A stretch of DNA of 64,000 nucleotides from Halorubrum trapanicum (GTDB taxonomy: Archaea > Halobacteriota > Halobacteria > Halobacteriales > Haloferacaceae): the NCBI RefSeq assembly GCF_002355655.1, contig NZ_AP017569.1, forward strand, positions 744,001-808,000, in the 5' to 3' direction. The position numbers and the translations under genes are program-made. Positions 35,786 to 46,400 of this stretch are shown in pieces. The notes beneath the pieces were generated by a model. It saw nothing but the letters and a program-made list of their open reading frames with translations. It had not been told where the DNA came from and ran no database searches. How positions within the stretch are numbered: the stretch's first letter is position 1; each line of letters starts with the position of its first letter.

Positions 35786-36463
35786 ATGCCCTCGACTGTC
35801 GTCCACGCCGGGTTCGCGCTGCTGCTCGCGGCGGGGCTGCTCGGGGCGTACTACGACCGGCGGGCGCTCGCGGTCCTGCTCGTCGTCCTCGTGATACCGG
35901 AGGCGGACAGCTTCCTCGGGCTGGTCATGGACGGCGCGCACCGCACCGTCGGCCACAACTTCGTCCTCCCCGCGGTCGCCGCGCTGGCGCTGTACTACGA
36001 CACGCGGGCCCGGGAGGAGTCGTGGATCCGCCGGCGGCTCTCGCCGCGGTGGGTCGCGGTCGCGTGGGTCGCCCTCTTCGTCCACGTCTTCGCGCACGTC
36101 GCGATCGACTGGACCCACCTCGACGGAGTGAACGCGTTCTGGCCGCTCCGCGACCGCTTTTTCGCCCTCGACGGGGAGATTCTCTACTCGACCGCCGACG
36201 GGTTCGTCCAGACGTTCGTCGACGTGCGGATCGACCCCGACACCGGGACGCGGACGGTGGACGCGGGGGCCGGCGGCACCAGCGAGTCGGTCCACGTCAG
36301 CAACCCGGTCCAGCCGCGAGACCCGGACGTCGACGTCGAGGAGCCGGTGGACCGGCGGTTCCCGATCGCGAACAGCGGGTGGCGGCTCTACCTGATCGGG
36401 CTGGGGCTGTTCGCGCTCGGCGCCCGACGGCTCCAGGGGGACGGCCTCGGGGAGGACGCCTGA
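35786..36463 (+). CDS. membrane-bound metal-dependent hydrolase, YdjM/DUF457-like
   Basis: A 225-residue protein with about four membrane helices. The family's histidines are visible: MPSTVVHAGFALLL at the N-terminus, AHRTVGHNFVLP near residue 50, and FVHVFAHVAIDWTHLDG near residue 96-112. This resembles the YdjM/DUF457 group of putative inner-membrane hydrolases. The start codon directly follows the stop of the degenerate paralogue. The substrate is unknown. The C-terminal half has an extra region (about 145-200) not found in short family members. Confidence 0.72.
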   Translation: MPSTVVHAGFALLLAAGLLGAYYDRRALAVLLVVLVIPEADSFLGLVMDGAHRTVGHNFVLPAVAALALYYDTRAREESWIRRRLSPRWVAVAWVALFVHVFAHVAIDWTHLDGVNAFWPLRDRFFALDGEILYSTADGFVQTFVDVRIDPDTGTRTVDAGAGGTSESVHVSNPVQPRDPDVDVEEPVDRRFPIANSGWRLYLIGLGLFALGARRLQGDGLGEDA

Positions 36464-36566
36464 CGGGTTCAGGACGACGTCCGCCGGGCGGGGAAGCCGC
36501 CCGACTGCGGGGTCCCTAACGTGGTAGACCGCAGGGTAAACCGCTCCGGACACGTAGTCGGCGGTG

Positions 36567-38168
36567 ATGTCCACCCAACCGGACGCGGGACCGTCGGGGG
36601 CAGACGAACCGCTGGCCGGGGAGTCGATCGCGGTCGTCGGCGCCGGCTTCGGCGGGCTCTCCGCGGCCTGCTACCTCGCCGACGCGGGGGCGGACGTGAC
36701 CGTCTTCGAGCGCAACGACCACCCCGGCGGGTACGCCGGGCGGATCGAGCGCGACGGGTTCCGGATCGACACCGGCCCCTCGTGGTACCTCATGCCGGAG
36801 GTGTTCGACCGGTTCTTCGAGCACTTCGGGCGGTCGACCGACGACTACTACGACCTCGTCGAGTTGGACCCGCTGTACGAGGTGATCTGGAAGGACGGCG
36901 ACCGCGCGTCGATGCCGGCCGACCGAGAGGGACAGAAGGCGCTGTTCGAGTCCTACGAGGCGGGCGCGGGGGAGACCCTGGACGACTACCTCGAAGACGC
37001 CGCGGAGGCGTACGAGCTCGGGATGGACCGGTTCGTCTACCCGAGCCGGTCGCGGCTGCGCGACATGGTCGACGCCGACGTGTTCCGGTCCGGGCGGGCC
37101 CTGCCGAAGCTCCGCGAGATGGACGCGTACGTCGGCGACTACTTCGACAGCGAGAAGCTCCGGCAGATCGCCGAGTACAAGCTCGTCTTCCTCGGCGGCT
37201 CGCCGTACAACACGCCGGCCATCTACACGCTGATGAGCCACGTCGACATGAACCTCGGCGTCTACCACCCGGTCGGGGGGATCGCGAGCGTCGTCGACGC
37301 GATGGCCGACCTCGCGCGCGAACTCGGCGTCTCGATCCGGACGAGCGAGCCGGTGACCGCGATCGAGCCGTCGGTTCCGGCCGCGAAGCCGACGTTCGCC
37401 GTCGAGACGGAGCGGCGCGGGGGGGACGGTGACCCGGCCGCGACGGCGTCGAGCGACCGCTTCGACCGCGTGGTCGCGAACGCGGCCCCGCCGCACGTCG
37501 AACACGACCTCCTCCCGGAGGGGACCGTCGACCGCGAGTCGTACTGGGAGTCGCGGACGTACGCGCCCTCGGCGTACCTCGCGTACCTCGGCGTCGAGGG
37601 CGACGTGGACTTAGACCACCACACGCTGGTGTTCCCGACCGACTGGCGGCCGCACTTCGACGCCATCTTCGACGACCCCGCGTGGCCCGACGACCCCGCG
37701 TACTACGTCCATGTCCCCTCGAAGACGGACCCGGAGGCGGCGCCCGACGGCCACGAGGCCGTCTTCCTTCTCGTCCCGCTGGCGGCCGGGCTGGAGGACG
37801 ACCCGGAGACGCGCGAGCGGTTCCGCGACCTGGTGTTCGACGACCTCGCCGAGCACGCCGGCGTCGACTTCCGCGACCGGATCGTCTTCGAGGAGACCGC
37901 GTGCGTCTCCGACTTCCGGCGGCGGTTCAACGCGCCGCGCGGCACCGCGCTGGCGCTGTCGCACACGCTCGGACAGACGGGGCCGCTCCGGCCCTCGCAC
38001 CGCGCGCCGGGCGTCGACGGGCTCTACTACGTCGGCGCGTACACCAACCCCGGCATCGGGATGCCGATGTGCCTGCTCAGCGGCGAACACGTCGCCGACG
38101 CCGTCGTCGAGGACGCGACCGGCGGCGGCGTGCTCCCGTCGGTCGTCCCGACGTCGACGCTGCGGTGA
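36567..38168 (+). CDS. crtI: phytoene desaturase-type carotenoid oxidoreductase
   Basis: A 533-residue CrtI-family flavoprotein that adds double bonds to carotenoid precursors such as phytoene, acting at the membrane. The FAD-binding VVGAGFGGLSAACYLADAG is near residue 25, followed by FERNDHPGGYAGRIERDG and TGPSWYLMPEVFDRFF. The family C-terminal signature GLYYVGAYTNPGIGMPMCL is near residue 490. I prefer the ATG at 36567 to the GTG three bases before. Haloarchaea have several CrtI paralogues (phytoene desaturase, CrtD), so the exact step is inferred. Other carotenoid genes are not adjacent. Confidence 0.88.
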   Translation: MSTQPDAGPSGADEPLAGESIAVVGAGFGGLSAACYLADAGADVTVFERNDHPGGYAGRIERDGFRIDTGPSWYLMPEVFDRFFEHFGRSTDDYYDLVELDPLYEVIWKDGDRASMPADREGQKALFESYEAGAGETLDDYLEDAAEAYELGMDRFVYPSRSRLRDMVDADVFRSGRALPKLREMDAYVGDYFDSEKLRQIAEYKLVFLGGSPYNTPAIYTLMSHVDMNLGVYHPVGGIASVVDAMADLARELGVSIRTSEPVTAIEPSVPAAKPTFAVETERRGGDGDPAATASSDRFDRVVANAAPPHVEHDLLPEGTVDRESYWESRTYAPSAYLAYLGVEGDVDLDHHTLVFPTDWRPHFDAIFDDPAWPDDPAYYVHVPSKTDPEAAPDGHEAVFLLVPLAAGLEDDPETRERFRDLVFDDLAEHAGVDFRDRIVFEETACVSDFRRRFNAPRGTALALSHTLGQTGPLRPSHRAPGVDGLYYVGAYTNPGIGMPMCLLSGEHVADAVVEDATGGGVLPSVVPTSTLR

Positions 38169-38238
38169 CCGGCCCGCCCACGTGACCGACGGCTGAAACG
38201 AACGTTATCCGTGTCCGGTTCCGAGGGGAAGACGACCG

Positions 38239-39771
38239 ATGCGTAACGCAAGCGCCGTCGCCGCCGTCGCGCTGCTCGTGGTACTCGCCGGCTGCGGCGG
38301 GCTCGGCGGGGAGATATCCGGGCCCCTCGGAGCGCCGTCGCCGTCGATCGAGTCCGTCGACGCGCCGGAGTCGCTCGGCCACGACGAGCGGGCGACGGTC
38401 GAGGCGACGGTTCGGTGGGAGGGGCTCGCGGACGACGGCGACGACGCCGCGGGCGGGGGGTCGGCGAATGCGAACGCGACGCTCGACCCGGTCCGGGTGA
38501 CGGTCCGCGTCGGCGACGCGACGCTGCTCGCGGAGAACCGGTCCGTCCCGGCGAACGGGTCGATGACGGTGACGGCCGCGGTCGACGCCGCGGCGCTCGA
38601 CCCGGGCGAACACGAGATCAGGGTGACCGTCGGCGAGGCGACGGCGACCCGCGCCGTCGTCGTCGAGGAGGCGCGGCCGGCGACGTTCGCGGTCTCGGAC
38701 GTCGAGGTCCCCGAGAGCGTGGCGTACGGCGAGGACCTCACCGTCACGGCGACCGTGGCGAACGAGGGCGACTTAGCGGGTGACCAGACCGTCCGGATCC
38801 GGTACGGGACCGGCGCGAGCGCGAACCGGACGGTCGCGCTCGACGGCGGCGCGGAGGGGGCGGTGTCCGTCACGTTCGCGGACGTGCGGCTCGACGGCGG
38901 CGACTACCCGGTCGTCGTGACGACCGCGAACCGGACGCGGGAGCGGGCCGTCTCGGTGATCCACCCGAGCCCGTACGGGAAGACGACGCTCGACCTGTAC
39001 GTCGACGACGAGGCGGTCGACCGGAACGTCTCCGGGGTCGTCGCGTCCGCGACGGGATTCTGGGAGCGAACCGACGAGCGCTACCTCGGCTACCCGGTCG
39101 AGTACGAGCGCGTCGACGACGCGGACGACGCGGACGTCGTCCTCCGGTTCGAGCGCGTCGAGCGGTGCGGCGTGGAGGAGACCAACGAGACGCGGTACTT
39201 CGGCTGCGCGGACCTCCTCGTCGACGAGCCGCGGACGCCGATGACCGCGACCGTCGACCCCCGGATCTCCGACGCGGAGATGAACGCGACGATCATCCAC
39301 GAGCTCGGCCACGTTCAGGGGCTCGAACACGGGGAGGGGCCCGCGGGGCTGATGGCCGCGACGAGCACGCTCGCGACGCACCAGCCGGTGAAGGTCCACC
39401 TGCGCGCCGACGACGGCGCGGTCACGGGCCCCGTCGAGGACGAGGTGGCCGCCACGCTCGACTACTTCGCGGCGCGCGACGATGTCACCGGGAGCGACCG
39501 GTTCGCGTGGGAGTTCGTCGACAGCGCGCGGGACGCGCACATCCAGATCACCTACGACGAGCGCGGCGACGTCTGCTTCGCCGACGGCGGCGGCTCCTGT
39601 ACGGTCGACGGCGAGTACTACGGGCAGGAGGACGTGCGGCTGGAGGCGCTAGACGAGGAGGTCGTCGCGTGGCACGTCGGCGCGTCGCTGGCGCCGGTGC
39701 TGTTAGCGGAGGTGCCGCCGGAGTTGACTGGCGACGCGGAGCGGGGTGAGCGGGAGGCGTGGCCGGAGTAA
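38239..39771 (+). CDS. lipoprotein with CARDB-like domains and a metzincin-type protease domain
   Basis: A 510-residue exported protein with lipobox VLAGC (Cys19). Two beta-sandwich CARDB-like repeats follow (about 30-140 and 140-235), each with a VTATVANEGDLAGDQTV-type pattern. From about residue 245 lies a zinc-protease domain: HELGHVQGLEH at residues 354-364 gives the extended HExxHxxGxxH site, and GLMAA shortly after supplies the methionine turn. This fits a matrixin-like cell-surface protease. A cysteine-flanked loop near 455 may be disulfide-bonded. The substrate is unknown. Confidence 0.8.
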   Translation: MRNASAVAAVALLVVLAGCGGLGGEISGPLGAPSPSIESVDAPESLGHDERATVEATVRWEGLADDGDDAAGGGSANANATLDPVRVTVRVGDATLLAENRSVPANGSMTVTAAVDAAALDPGEHEIRVTVGEATATRAVVVEEARPATFAVSDVEVPESVAYGEDLTVTATVANEGDLAGDQTVRIRYGTGASANRTVALDGGAEGAVSVTFADVRLDGGDYPVVVTTANRTRERAVSVIHPSPYGKTTLDLYVDDEAVDRNVSGVVASATGFWERTDERYLGYPVEYERVDDADDADVVLRFERVERCGVEETNETRYFGCADLLVDEPRTPMTATVDPRISDAEMNATIIHELGHVQGLEHGEGPAGLMAATSTLATHQPVKVHLRADDGAVTGPVEDEVAATLDYFAARDDVTGSDRFAWEFVDSARDAHIQITYDERGDVCFADGGGSCTVDGEYYGQEDVRLEALDEEVVAWHVGASLAPVLLAEVPPELTGDAERGEREAWPE

Positions 39772-39989
39772 GGCGGGAGAGTGCGGTACGACAAATTAGG
39801 CGTCCTGCGAGCGGAGTGACCGGAGCGAGGATCCGGCAGCCGATTTGATCGGTGGTCGGCATTTTTTGGCTACTGGTCCGTCTCGGTCTGGGAAAATCTC
39901 AGCCGCTCGCTTGCGTAGGTCCATAACCGAAGACGGGGCCACGTCACAGCGAAATGACACGCAGCCAGATCCTCGCAGTCAGCCAAGAG
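39772..39989. other. intergenic region with a fragment of the 57-base unit
   Basis: No gene is seen. Near 39893-39912 the sequence AAAATCTCAGCCGCTCGCTT closely matches the 3' end of the tandem units found at 26.2, 47.4 and 50.3 kb, but no TATA box or hairpin follows it. Earlier, a GGAGCGAGGATCCGGCAGCC stretch followed by ATTTTTTGG resembles haloarchaeal gene-border sequences. The fragment may mark an old recombination edge of the restriction island. Confidence 0.4.
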
Positions 39990-39997
39990 TATAAATA
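39990..39997 (+). promoter_or_regulatory. TATA box of the restriction-modification operon
   Basis: TATAAATA lies about 27 bases before the base expected to start transcription. That start would fall near 40018, so the first usable ATG on the transcript is at 40028 rather than 40001. It is the only strong AT-rich block in the upstream 100 bases. Confidence 0.6.
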
Positions 39998-40027
39998 GCG
40001 ATGCAGCGAACTGCCGTTCAACGAAAC

Positions 40028-43000
40028 ATGTCTGTTCGGACCTCGATCGAGCCCCTCCAGTCTATCGAAAACGGTGGGGATGTCATCAGTTATCTGCTCG
40101 AATCAGACGGGATGAACTACGGGTCGTACGTCGAGGTTCCGAACGGCATCCAACGGAATCGAGGTCGAAACGACTGGTACGAGGCACATCTCGTCGACGC
40201 CGACGGCGACGGCGTTATCCGGTACATCGAACTCGAACGGTCAGACGATACGGCGTCGTTCAGCGACCTGAAGCAACAGCTGAAGCGTCACGGGAGTCCG
40301 ATCGACGAACTGTTTACCGTGATCGCATACCGGACCGGACCGGATCCGCTCACGAGTCCGGTGGACGACGGTCTCACATTCCTCTTCATCGACGAGCAGC
40401 TCTCGTCGGAAGACGTCGAAGTCACCTTCGACCTCAAGTACTTCACCGTCAAGCGGTTCGGCGTCGAGCCGGCGTATATCGACTTTCTCGGTGAGCTGTC
40501 CGTCGGGTCGGGGCAGGGCCGAACGAGCCTCGAACGAGACGTCGAGGACGTGTTCTCGATCCGAGAGATCACGCGGAGCTTCTACGAGGAGTTCGGGGAA
40601 ATCTTCCGGGGGACGCTACAGGACGCGATTCACGACCTCGAAGATCCGGACGAGAACCTCAACGCCTACACGCGCACGGTCGTCAACCGCGTGCTGTTCC
40701 TCATGTTCATCGAGGAGAAGGGATGGCTCGACGGCGACGTCGACTACGTCGAGAACCGGTACGAAGCCGCAAAGGGGGACCCGGACAAACACCTCTATCA
40801 CGACCTCTTCGAGCCGCTGTTCTTCGAGGCGCTCTCGAACACCGATACGACCGACGACGAGTTCCTCGGTCGGATTCCCTTCTTGAACGGCGGGCTCTTC
40901 GAGCGGAGCCACATCGAGGAGGACGTCACAATCGACGAGGCGTTCTTCGACGCGCTGTTGGATCCCGAGGAGGACGAGTCGGGCGAGCCGAAGGGGTTCC
41001 TCCGTCGGTACAAGATCTCGCTGCGGGAGTCGAATCCGAGCGAGCAGGAGCTGGTGGTCGACCCGGAGTTCATCGGGCGCATCTTCGAGATGTTCATGCA
41101 GGAGGACGAGCGCTCGGAGGTGGGCGCGTTCTACACGCCGAAGCCGATCACGGCGTACATGACGAAGAACGCGCTCAAACAGCACCTCTTACAGCAAACT
41201 GACCTCACCCACGATCAGGTCGTTTCGCTCGTGAGCGACCACGCGGCGCCGGAGTCGCTGACGCCGGCGCAGGCGGACGCGGTCGACGACGCGCTGCGGT
41301 CGGCGAGCGTGCTCGACCCGGCCGTGGGGAGCGGGGCGTTCATCATCGCGATGTTAGAGGAGCTCGTCGCCGTCGCGGAGGCGGTCGACGACGCTCGCGA
41401 CGACTCCGAGGCGACGGACCGGTTCGAGCGGAAAGAGGAGTTCATCGCGGACAACCTCTACGGGGTCGACATCGACGCCGGCGGGATCGAGCTGTGCAAG
41501 TTTCGGGTGTGGCTCCACCTGATGCAGGACCTGAACGTCTCCCACGAGGAGTTCCTTGACCGGAACGACGAGCTCGCTCTCCCCAACCTCGGATTCAAGT
41601 TCTTCGTCGGTAACAGCCTCGTCGGCGAGCACGACCCCACGCGAATCGACGTCGGGTCGTATCAGGAGACGCTCACCGGCGGCCTCGAATCGACGCTGGA
41701 CGAGATCCACGAGACGCGCAGCGAGTTCCTGACCGCCCACGGCGACGAGAAGGACGACCTCGGCGAGCGCCTCGAAGACCTGACCGGCCAGTTGGAGACC
41801 CAACTCGCGGTCAAGGGCGGCGACGACTGGATGAACGAGGTCGCCGAGGAGACGGGGTCGACGTTCGCGTGGACGTCGAAGATTCCGGAGGTCATCTTGG
41901 ACGGCGGCTTCGACATCGTGATCGGGAATCCACCGTACGAGGGGCAGTCACAGCAGGATTACCTGACAGAACTAGCAAACTTCTACGATTCGAAGTATGA
42001 CTTTTATAATAGAATAGATGGTATGCGTTATGACTTATATCAGAAATTCATAATTCGCGGATGGGAACTAACGCACGAAGATGGAGTCTTCTCTTACATA
42101 ACAAGTGACACTTTCCGGACAATTGGATCCAAGCAGCCGACGCGTGAGCTTCTCTTATCAAACCAGCTACAGGACTTGGTACTTGCAAATCCAGATACAT
42201 TTGATGCTTCAGTACGTCCTGCGATATTTACTCTCAAGAAAACGTCATCAGAAAGCGATTCGGTATTTGCATACATAGACGCATCTGAGACTGGTATAGA
42301 AAATTATCGAAGCTTAATAACTGGTATATTACCAGGCCTCGACTCGGTCAACTTCGAAGAGAAACCAACTGATCAACTACAATTAGATACATCTGCGCAT
42401 GGATATGCTGTCTCAAGTAAGGTATTCAATAACACATTAAAGAAATCGCTGTTTATACCTAACACAGCAAATATGAAGATATATTCTGACTATATGTCTA
42501 ATATAAATTCACTCGTCGAGGAGTGGAGAAATGAGATATATGATACAGATGCTCTCGAAGAAAGTCTGGATCAAATTCGTGACACCCACGTGGAGGAATT
42601 AGAACCAGGCGATACATCCATCCTAGGGTTGTTAACTTACGGTGGAGTTGGACTCGTAACCGGAAACAATGACGAATTTCTAGCATACGTTGATGGATGT
42701 AATTCCGCACAGAGAGTAAAAGAAAGAAATACAGATTCGTTCGATTATGTAGAGAAGAACGAAGAACAATACAAATGGATGAGTAGAGTAATCAAACCAA
42801 GTCATATTCTGAATCCTGAACAATTAACCAAGAATGAGCGTCTTAACGGCGTGGACTCTGGCACATATGGGGATAAAGTGTGGGTCCCATACGAGAAAGG
42901 ATCAGACAAGGAAGATATTTACTATAAAGAAATATCAATTTATCTTCGGTGGACGAAGAAGTCTCTCAAACGAATTAAGGAAAATCGTAATGGGCGGCTC

Positions 43001-43420
43001 CGTGATCCCAGATATTATTTCCAAGAAGGGCTCTTCGCCTCTCGCGGTGGTACTGGGGAGTATAAAATAAAGGCGCGTTACGTGAACAACTCTGTTGTTG
43101 ATACTAGCGGTGTTCTCATGCTCCCAATTGGTGATCAAATCTCTCCAAAATATCTTCTAGGGATCCTCAATTCAAATTTCTGTAAGTACTTGCTGGACAA
43201 CTTTATAAACCATACAGTTAATGTACAGGCAAGCGACATGCGGAATATTCCAATTCCTATACCTGCGAAAAACGAGAGAGATGAACTCGTTTCACTAGTT
43301 GATGACGCAATCCAAGCTAAGAAAGACGAAGGAAACAATTCCTTCAACGAGATTCAGGAGAAGATCGATAAACAAGTTCAGGACATCTTTGGAATTGAAG
43401 CAGAATACAACCCCATTTGA
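40028..43420 (+). CDS. Eco57I-type DNA adenine methylase with target-recognition domain
   Basis: A 1130-residue modification protein that would methylate adenine and read the DNA target. Its N-terminal region carries RVLFLMFIEEKGWLDGD near 230, then VGAFYTPKPITAYM. The SAM-binding motif DPAVGSGAFIIAM lies near 438, NLYGVDIDAGGIELCKF near 478, and the catalytic NPPYEG near 635. The C-terminal half (about 640-1130) is a TaqI/Eco57I-like recognition region. GC drops abruptly after NPPY and stays low to the end. The next gene starts at its stop codon (TGATG). The upstream ATG at 40001 is possible but lies before the predicted transcript start. Confidence 0.88.
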   Translation: MSVRTSIEPLQSIENGGDVISYLLESDGMNYGSYVEVPNGIQRNRGRNDWYEAHLVDADGDGVIRYIELERSDDTASFSDLKQQLKRHGSPIDELFTVIAYRTGPDPLTSPVDDGLTFLFIDEQLSSEDVEVTFDLKYFTVKRFGVEPAYIDFLGELSVGSGQGRTSLERDVEDVFSIREITRSFYEEFGEIFRGTLQDAIHDLEDPDENLNAYTRTVVNRVLFLMFIEEKGWLDGDVDYVENRYEAAKGDPDKHLYHDLFEPLFFEALSNTDTTDDEFLGRIPFLNGGLFERSHIEEDVTIDEAFFDALLDPEEDESGEPKGFLRRYKISLRESNPSEQELVVDPEFIGRIFEMFMQEDERSEVGAFYTPKPITAYMTKNALKQHLLQQTDLTHDQVVSLVSDHAAPESLTPAQADAVDDALRSASVLDPAVGSGAFIIAMLEELVAVAEAVDDARDDSEATDRFERKEEFIADNLYGVDIDAGGIELCKFRVWLHLMQDLNVSHEEFLDRNDELALPNLGFKFFVGNSLVGEHDPTRIDVGSYQETLTGGLESTLDEIHETRSEFLTAHGDEKDDLGERLEDLTGQLETQLAVKGGDDWMNEVAEETGSTFAWTSKIPEVILDGGFDIVIGNPPYEGQSQQDYLTELANFYDSKYDFYNRIDGMRYDLYQKFIIRGWELTHEDGVFSYITSDTFRTIGSKQPTRELLLSNQLQDLVLANPDTFDASVRPAIFTLKKTSSESDSVFAYIDASETGIENYRSLITGILPGLDSVNFEEKPTDQLQLDTSAHGYAVSSKVFNNTLKKSLFIPNTANMKIYSDYMSNINSLVEEWRNEIYDTDALEESLDQIRDTHVEELEPGDTSILGLLTYGGVGLVTGNNDEFLAYVDGCNSAQRVKERNTDSFDYVEKNEEQYKWMSRVIKPSHILNPEQLTKNERLNGVDSGTYGDKVWVPYEKGSDKEDIYYKEISIYLRWTKKSLKRIKENRNGRLRDPRYYFQEGLFASRGGTGEYKIKARYVNNSVVDTSGVLMLPIGDQISPKYLLGILNSNFCKYLLDNFINHTVNVQASDMRNIPIPIPAKNERDELVSLVDDAIQAKKDEGNNSFNEIQEKIDKQVQDIFGIEAEYNPI

Positions 43421-46400
43421 TGACTGAAGATCAGGGAAGCGTAGACGACATTGACTGGTCCGACTACTCCGACGTCCTCGATAATCGGAACTACGACGTT
43501 GCCGACCGGGCCAACATCCTCGCACGCGAGGCCGACACCGTCAAAATCGCCGTCGGCTACTTCTTCCTCGGCGGCTTCGATCTTTTAAAAGAGAACCTCC
43601 GCGGCGTCGACAACGTCGAAATCCTCGTCGGCACCGACACCGACCAGCGCACCATCGAGGAGTTGGAGCGCGGGTTCACCGACGACCTCGACGAGTACGA
43701 CAAAGCCGAGGCCGAAGACGGAATCGGCCGCCTCTACGAACTCATCCAAGAGGAGAAGGTCAACGTGCGCGTGTACGACGACGCGCGCTTCCACCCGAAA
43801 CTCTACCTGTTCAGGGACCCCGCCGGCTCGCCCGACCTCGGCCACGCGATCATCGGCTCCTCGAACCTCTCGCCCAGCGGCCTCCGGGGCAACGTCGAAC
43901 TCAACGTCGAGAAGAAGGACAACGCCACGATCCGGTATCTGGAAGAGTGGTTCGACGACATCTGGGGCGAGGCCAGCGAGTTCGACACCGACCTGATGAC
44001 CGCCGCCATCGAGCGCTCGCAGTTCGGCGATGACCTCCCCGACCTCGACGAGAGCGACGACGGAGACGACGAGGACGACACCGAGGTCGACGCCGTCGAG
44101 ACCATCTCGCCCTACGAGGCGACGAAGCGCTTCATCGTCGAGCAGTTCGATCGCGACGTCCGCGAGGGAACCCTCCTCGAAGACATTTCCGGCGACTACG
44201 AGGAACAGCTCACCGCCTTCCAGCAGGACGCGTTCCGCGCCGCGCGCCGCCCGCTGGAGAAGTACAACGGCGTCGTCCTCGCGGACAGCGTCGGCCTCGG
44301 CAAGTCGTACATCGGCGCGCCGCTCGTTCAGGACGCCACGACGTCCCGCGACGAGGTGCTGATCATCGCGCCGAACCGCCTCAAGCCGATGTGGAAGCGC
44401 GAACTCCTCGACGCCGAGACAGGCGAGTTCCCCACGACCGCCGATAAGACGTTTATCAGCTTCAACAAGCTCTCTCGGCTCTCCGAGAGTGAGATACAGC
44501 GGTTCCGGGGCGTGGACGTTGTGCTTGTCGACGAGGCGCACAACCTCCGGAACACGGGCACGCAGCGCTACGACAAGCTCCAGTCGATCGGGCGGCAGGG
44601 GAAGAAGTTCGTGATGCTCACCGCCACGCCGATCCACAACTCCGTCCGCGACGTGGACAACCTGATCAAGGTGTTCGCCGACGACGACGACTTCGACATC
44701 GAACTCGGCGGGATGTCGCCCAGCGAGATCTTCAAGGAGTACGACCGGCTCTCCGGCAACACCGAAGAGGACGAGGAGACGACGGGGGAGTCGCGCCGCC
44801 TCTCGGAACTCGAAACTCGGATCGAGTCGATAATGCGCGAAGTGATCATCTCGCGCGACCGGAAGTACATCCTCGACAACTACGACGACATCACGATCGG
44901 CGGCCGGCAGATCAGCGTCCCCGAGCGACAGCCCCGTCTGATAACTCCGGACGACCCGCGCCTCGACGAACTGTACAGCGACATCGTTGACGCTGTGATC
45001 GGCACGGACGAGTTCGAGGACTCCGGGCTCAACATCCCGTACGTCAGCGCGGACCGCTACGACGCAGACGGCGACGAGAAAGAGGAGCTGATCATCGAGT
45101 ATCAGAACGCGAGCATCCTGATGCTCATCAACCTCCTCAAGCGGCTTGAGAGCAGCCTCGCGGCCTTCGAGGACTCCGTCGACCGGCTCATGGAACGCGA
45201 GCGAATCACCCGGCACATCGCGACGGGCGACTTAGAGGACGCCGACGCTCGACATGACGCCGTCGAACAGATTCGGGACACGTTCGACGAGGACTTCACG
45301 CGAGACATCGACTTCGAGGACGTCGCCGAAGCGATCACGCAAGTGAGTCCCGACAAGCGCGAGGAGATCGTCGCGGACATCGAGGAGGACCTCGCCGTTC
45401 TCGAACGGATCAGAGAACAGGCCCGAGACGCACTCCAAACCGACGAGGGAGGCCGAACGAGGGACGCGAAAGCCGAGCGGCTTCGGTTACTGATCGATCG
45501 GGAACTCACCGGCGAGAAGGTGATCCTCTTCAGTCAGTACGTGCCGACGGTCACGCACCTCTTCGAGCAGGTCACCGGCGAAAATCCGGCCCACACGCAA
45601 GTTGCGACCATTGGCGAAGGGCCGGGGGGTCCGACCGTCGGCTATGTACACGGCGGAAGCGGGTACAGCGAGCGCATTGTCGAGCAGTTCGCACCGGAAG
45701 CACAAGACGCAGATGTCGGCGAAAACGAGGAGATAGACATCCTCCTCGCCACCGACGTGCTCGGCGTCGGACAGAACCTCCAGGACGCGCGCGTCCTCGT
45801 CAACTACGATCTACACTGGAATCCGATGAAGATGGAGCAGCGGATCGGCCGGATCGACCGCATCACGACGAGACACGACGCGCTCTGGATCTACAACTTC
45901 GCACCGACCGGCGATCTGCGGAGGCAGTTGGGACTTATCGAGCGGATCGAAGAGAAGATCCGAGATATCGCCAGTACATTCGGACACGCAGCACCCATTT
46001 TAGACAGTGCCGAAGAACAGGTACACAAGACGCTTATCACCTACGAGCGTCTCGAAGACGGTGGAGACGAGTTCGGTGACGAGCGGTTAGAAGGGATCGG
46101 GTCCAAGTACGACGATCTCAGAAACACGGTTCGATCGTTCTGTGAGGAAAACGAGGTCGGTATCGAGGAACTTCGAAAAACCCGAGAGATCGTCGATTCG
46201 CGCGCTGAGCCACAACACTTCACCACACCGGGGAAATCTAACGACTACGTCACACTCACACATCTCGAACACAGTAGTGGCCGCACAGAGTGGCGCACGA
46301 CCGTGTTCGATTCGGATCGACTACAACGAGCGATGATCGGCGGACAAGCGATATTCACCCAGTTCCCTCGACTCGAAACAGATGACGTACAGGTCTTTGA

